14,769 nucleotides of DNA from an uncultured Ruminococcus sp. Lineage in GTDB: Bacteria; Bacillota; Clostridia; Oscillospirales; CAG-272. The notes under the pieces are model-generated. The model did no database searches, had not been told where the DNA came from, and worked only from the letters and a program-made list of their open reading frames with translations. Location of the stretch: contig CADBTH010000076.1 of assembly GCA_902797495.1 (NCBI GenBank), forward strand, positions 1 through 14,769. The letters run 5' to 3'. Position numbers and translations under genes: made by a program. Positions 12,854 through 14,769 of the stretch are shown piece by piece; the stretch's first letter is position 1, and every line of letters begins with the position of its first letter.

Positions 12854-14769
12854 ATGTTCGTCAAAAGGCCTGTCGCCGTGACCGCCCTCTCGTTTACGGC
12901 TTTGTTCTGTATATATGCGGGCACTTCCGCCGTGAGCGGAAAAACTCTTCTGATAATAACGTCAGTCCTCTTTGCGCTGTCGCTTGCGGGTTCTTTTGCG
13001 CTTCGCGGAAAGGGAAGACTTGCGGCGAGGTACGCTGCGTGCGCCGCCGCGGGGCTCGTCGCCGCGGCGATATTCGCCGTCGCCGTTTTCGAACCGTCAC
13101 TGTCGGAGTACTCTTATCTCGACGGGACTGACGCCAAAGTGTCGGGTGAGGTCTCGGACGTGCTGTGGACGTCGGGGACTGACCGCTGTTATTCGTATAA
13201 AGTCTCGTCTCTCGACGGCGAGGAGTCGTCTTTCAAAGTTGCGTTGATAACGGACAAGACCTACCGTCCGGGAGATATAATCGAGGGCAAATGCTCTTTT
13301 TCGTCGGTCGACGGACCGTTGTCGGACTCGTCGACTTATTATCTTTCCAAAGGTATCACTCTTTCCGCGAAGTTCAGCTACGCGTTCGTGACCGGAAGAA
13401 GTAATTCTTTTTCCGCTAAGATCGGTGAGCTGAGGGAAAAACTGTCCGAAAAACTGAGGTCGGGAATGAGCGCGGAGTCCGGCGCCGTAGCGGACGCCGT
13501 CCTTCTCGGTGACCGGGACGGTATCACGGACGCGGTGAGACGCGACTTTTCGAGGATCGGCATCTCGCATCTGCTCGCGATAAGCGGCATGCACGTTTCC
13601 TTCATCGCGCTTGCGCTGGGATGGATACTCAGAAAGCTCAGGGTGGGCAGAAAAGCGATCTCGGTCGTCACTGTCCTGACGATGATCTTCTATATGTTTT
13701 TGACGGGATTCACACCGTCCGTCGTCCGCGCGTCGCTCGTGTGCTCGGCGGCGTCTCTCATCAGCCTTGCCGGTATCAGCTACGACGGTATTACCGCGCT
13801 TTCGGTCTGCGGTGTCGGTATGATCGCCGCGGACCCGTATATCGCGGCGGATCCCGCGATGATACTGTCCTACACCGCCTGCATCGGCTGCTTTGCAGCC
13901 TCTTCGCTCGTGAAAAAACTCGGAATTGAGAAGTATTCCGGCAAAAGAAGCTTCCCGAAACGCGTTCTGCGCTCCGCGGCGAAGACAGTTCTGTTTACTC
14001 TGACCGTGGTGCTCTTCACACTTCCGGTCACGCTTCTTTATTTCGATGAGGCGTCGCTTATCGCGCCGCTCTCGAATCTCGTATTTATCCCGCTCTTCAG
14101 CGTTATACTCTATATATGTGCCGCGGCGCTGATATTCTCGCCTGTCGCGCCGGCGTTCGCCGCGCTCTCGTTCGTCGCGGACAAGCTGATATCCTTTGCC
14201 CTGGTCATCTCCCGCGGCGCCGCGCCGGTCAGAGGGATCACGGTTTCTCTTAATTATCCGTTCTCGCCTTACGTCGCCGCCGCGCTGTCAGTATGCGTGA
14301 TCGCGCTCGCGCTCGTAAAGAAGAAGCATATGAAATTTGCCGCTCTCGGCATAGCTCTTTTCGCGGCCGTGTACGCCGTCGGAGCCGTCGCCTATAAGAA
14401 CTCCTCAGGCGGGAGCGTGAAGCTCGTCCGCGCTCCGTCTCCGTCTTACGACGTGTTCGCGGTCTTGTCTGACGGAGAGTGCGCGCTCGTCGGCGCGTCT
14501 CAAGGAAACGTCTCCTACAACCCGGCCATCCGCGCCGCGAGAGATCTTTGCGTTACGGAATTCGACTGCCTCGTCGTCACAGATTATTCGGGCGCGGGAT
14601 ACAGAGCGGTGTCTGAGCTGACGGATAAAGTGTATATAAGAAAAGCGTATCTCGCCCCTGCCGCGAAGGACGGCGCGGGGTATGCGAAAATGGCGGATCT
14701 TTTGAGGGAGAAAAGGATCGGGACGGAAGACGTCCCGTACGCTCCGGGATCGTTTCTTATCGGAGACGC
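12854..14769 (+). CDS. comEC: ComEC/Rec2 family competence membrane protein, 3' end cut by the window
   Basis: An open frame runs from the ATG at 12854 (AAAGGGG 6 nt upstream) to the window edge: 638 residues without a stop. ComEC forms the channel that moves single-stranded DNA across the membrane during transformation. Hydrophobic segments at 7-25, 31-50 and 59-79 precede an extracellular OB-fold-like (DUF4131) region (about 85-180). The Competence domain follows, with 'VLLGDRDGI' (217-224), the hallmark 'HLLAISGMHV' (239-248) and 'GFTPSVVRASL' (285-295), then more membrane helices to about 515. The metallo-beta-lactamase-like tail begins near 520 but reads 'VVTDYSGAGY' (574-583) where the family has a (T/S)HxDxDH metal site, so all four ligands are gone. 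No comEA or other competence gene is in the window, so DNA uptake is not shown. Divergent from the deacetylase. Confidence 0.93.
   Translation, partial: MFVKRPVAVTALSFTALFCIYAGTSAVSGKTLLIITSVLFALSLAGSFALRGKGRLAARYAACAAAGLVAAAIFAVAVFEPSLSEYSYLDGTDAKVSGEVSDVLWTSGTDRCYSYKVSSLDGEESSFKVALITDKTYRPGDIIEGKCSFSSVDGPLSDSSTYYLSKGITLSAKFSYAFVTGRSNSFSAKIGELREKLSEKLRSGMSAESGAVADAVLLGDRDGITDAVRRDFSRIGISHLLAISGMHVSFIALALGWILRKLRVGRKAISVVTVLTMIFYMFLTGFTPSVVRASLVCSAASLISLAGISYDGITALSVCGVGMIAADPYIAADPAMILSYTACIGCFAASSLVKKLGIEKYSGKRSFPKRVLRSAAKTVLFTLTVVLFTLPVTLLYFDEASLIAPLSNLVFIPLFSVILYICAAALIFSPVAPAFAALSFVADKLISFALVISRGAAPVRGITVSLNYPFSPYVAAALSVCVIALALVKKKHMKFAALGIALFAAVYAVGAVAYKNSSGGSVKLVRAPSPSYDVFAVLSDGECALVGASQGNVSYNPAIRAARDLCVTEFDCLVVTDYSGAGYRAVSELTDKVYIRKAYLAPAAKDGAGYAKMADLLREKRIGTEDVPYAPGSFLIGD

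Overview
The window reads as a chromosomal segment of a fairly GC-rich member of the Clostridia (Bacillota). The reasons are consensus SigA promoters with 17-nt spacers, purine-rich Shine-Dalgarno sites, lipoproteins with a clostridial His/Trp/Cys-pair segment, and an ECF sigma factor followed by a protein with a short 'KLFDAxGEI'-type membrane-anchored N-terminus. This assignment is inference from style, not from a marker gene. Codon use is uniform and no mobile element, tRNA, rRNA or CRISPR array is visible.

Layout. (1) 48-1480, minus strand: cysteine synthase (cysK) followed by an L-fucose mutarotase-like gene (fucU), each with its own recognisable promoter. The cysK start region carries nested inverted repeats that look like an operator. 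(2) 1620-7552, minus strand: a two-gene unit made of an ECF sigma factor and, overlapping it by 4 nt, a 1785-residue single-pass membrane protein. That protein has a 39-residue cytoplasmic head, one membrane segment and a huge extracellular alpha-2-macroglobulin (A2M) body without a thioester motif. (3) 7701-11888, plus strand, divergent from the sigma operon: a tight four-gene operon under a perfect-consensus SigA promoter. It encodes a CotH-like lipoprotein, a ComEC-type metallo-beta-lactamase lipoprotein, a membrane-anchored glycerophosphodiester phosphodiesterase and an XRE regulator with a helical-repeat tail, and ends at a strong bidirectional hairpin. (4) 11936-12751, minus strand: a NodB-type polysaccharide deacetylase convergent on that operon. 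(5) 12854 to the window end, plus strand: ComEC/Rec2, cut off by the window edge, whose extracellular metallo-beta-lactamase domain has lost its metal ligands.

The most notable unit is the sigma/A2M pair. Gene order, translational coupling and the shape of the membrane protein suggest that the A2M body is the extracellular sensor of an anti-sigma factor: protease attack or capture outside would be signalled to the sigma factor inside. A SigA promoter and a plausible ECF-type autoregulatory promoter lie in tandem upstream. The divergent operon is envelope-directed (two lipoproteins and one membrane-anchored enzyme), so the 7.5-7.8 kb region may be the hub of an envelope-stress module. That last step is inference only.
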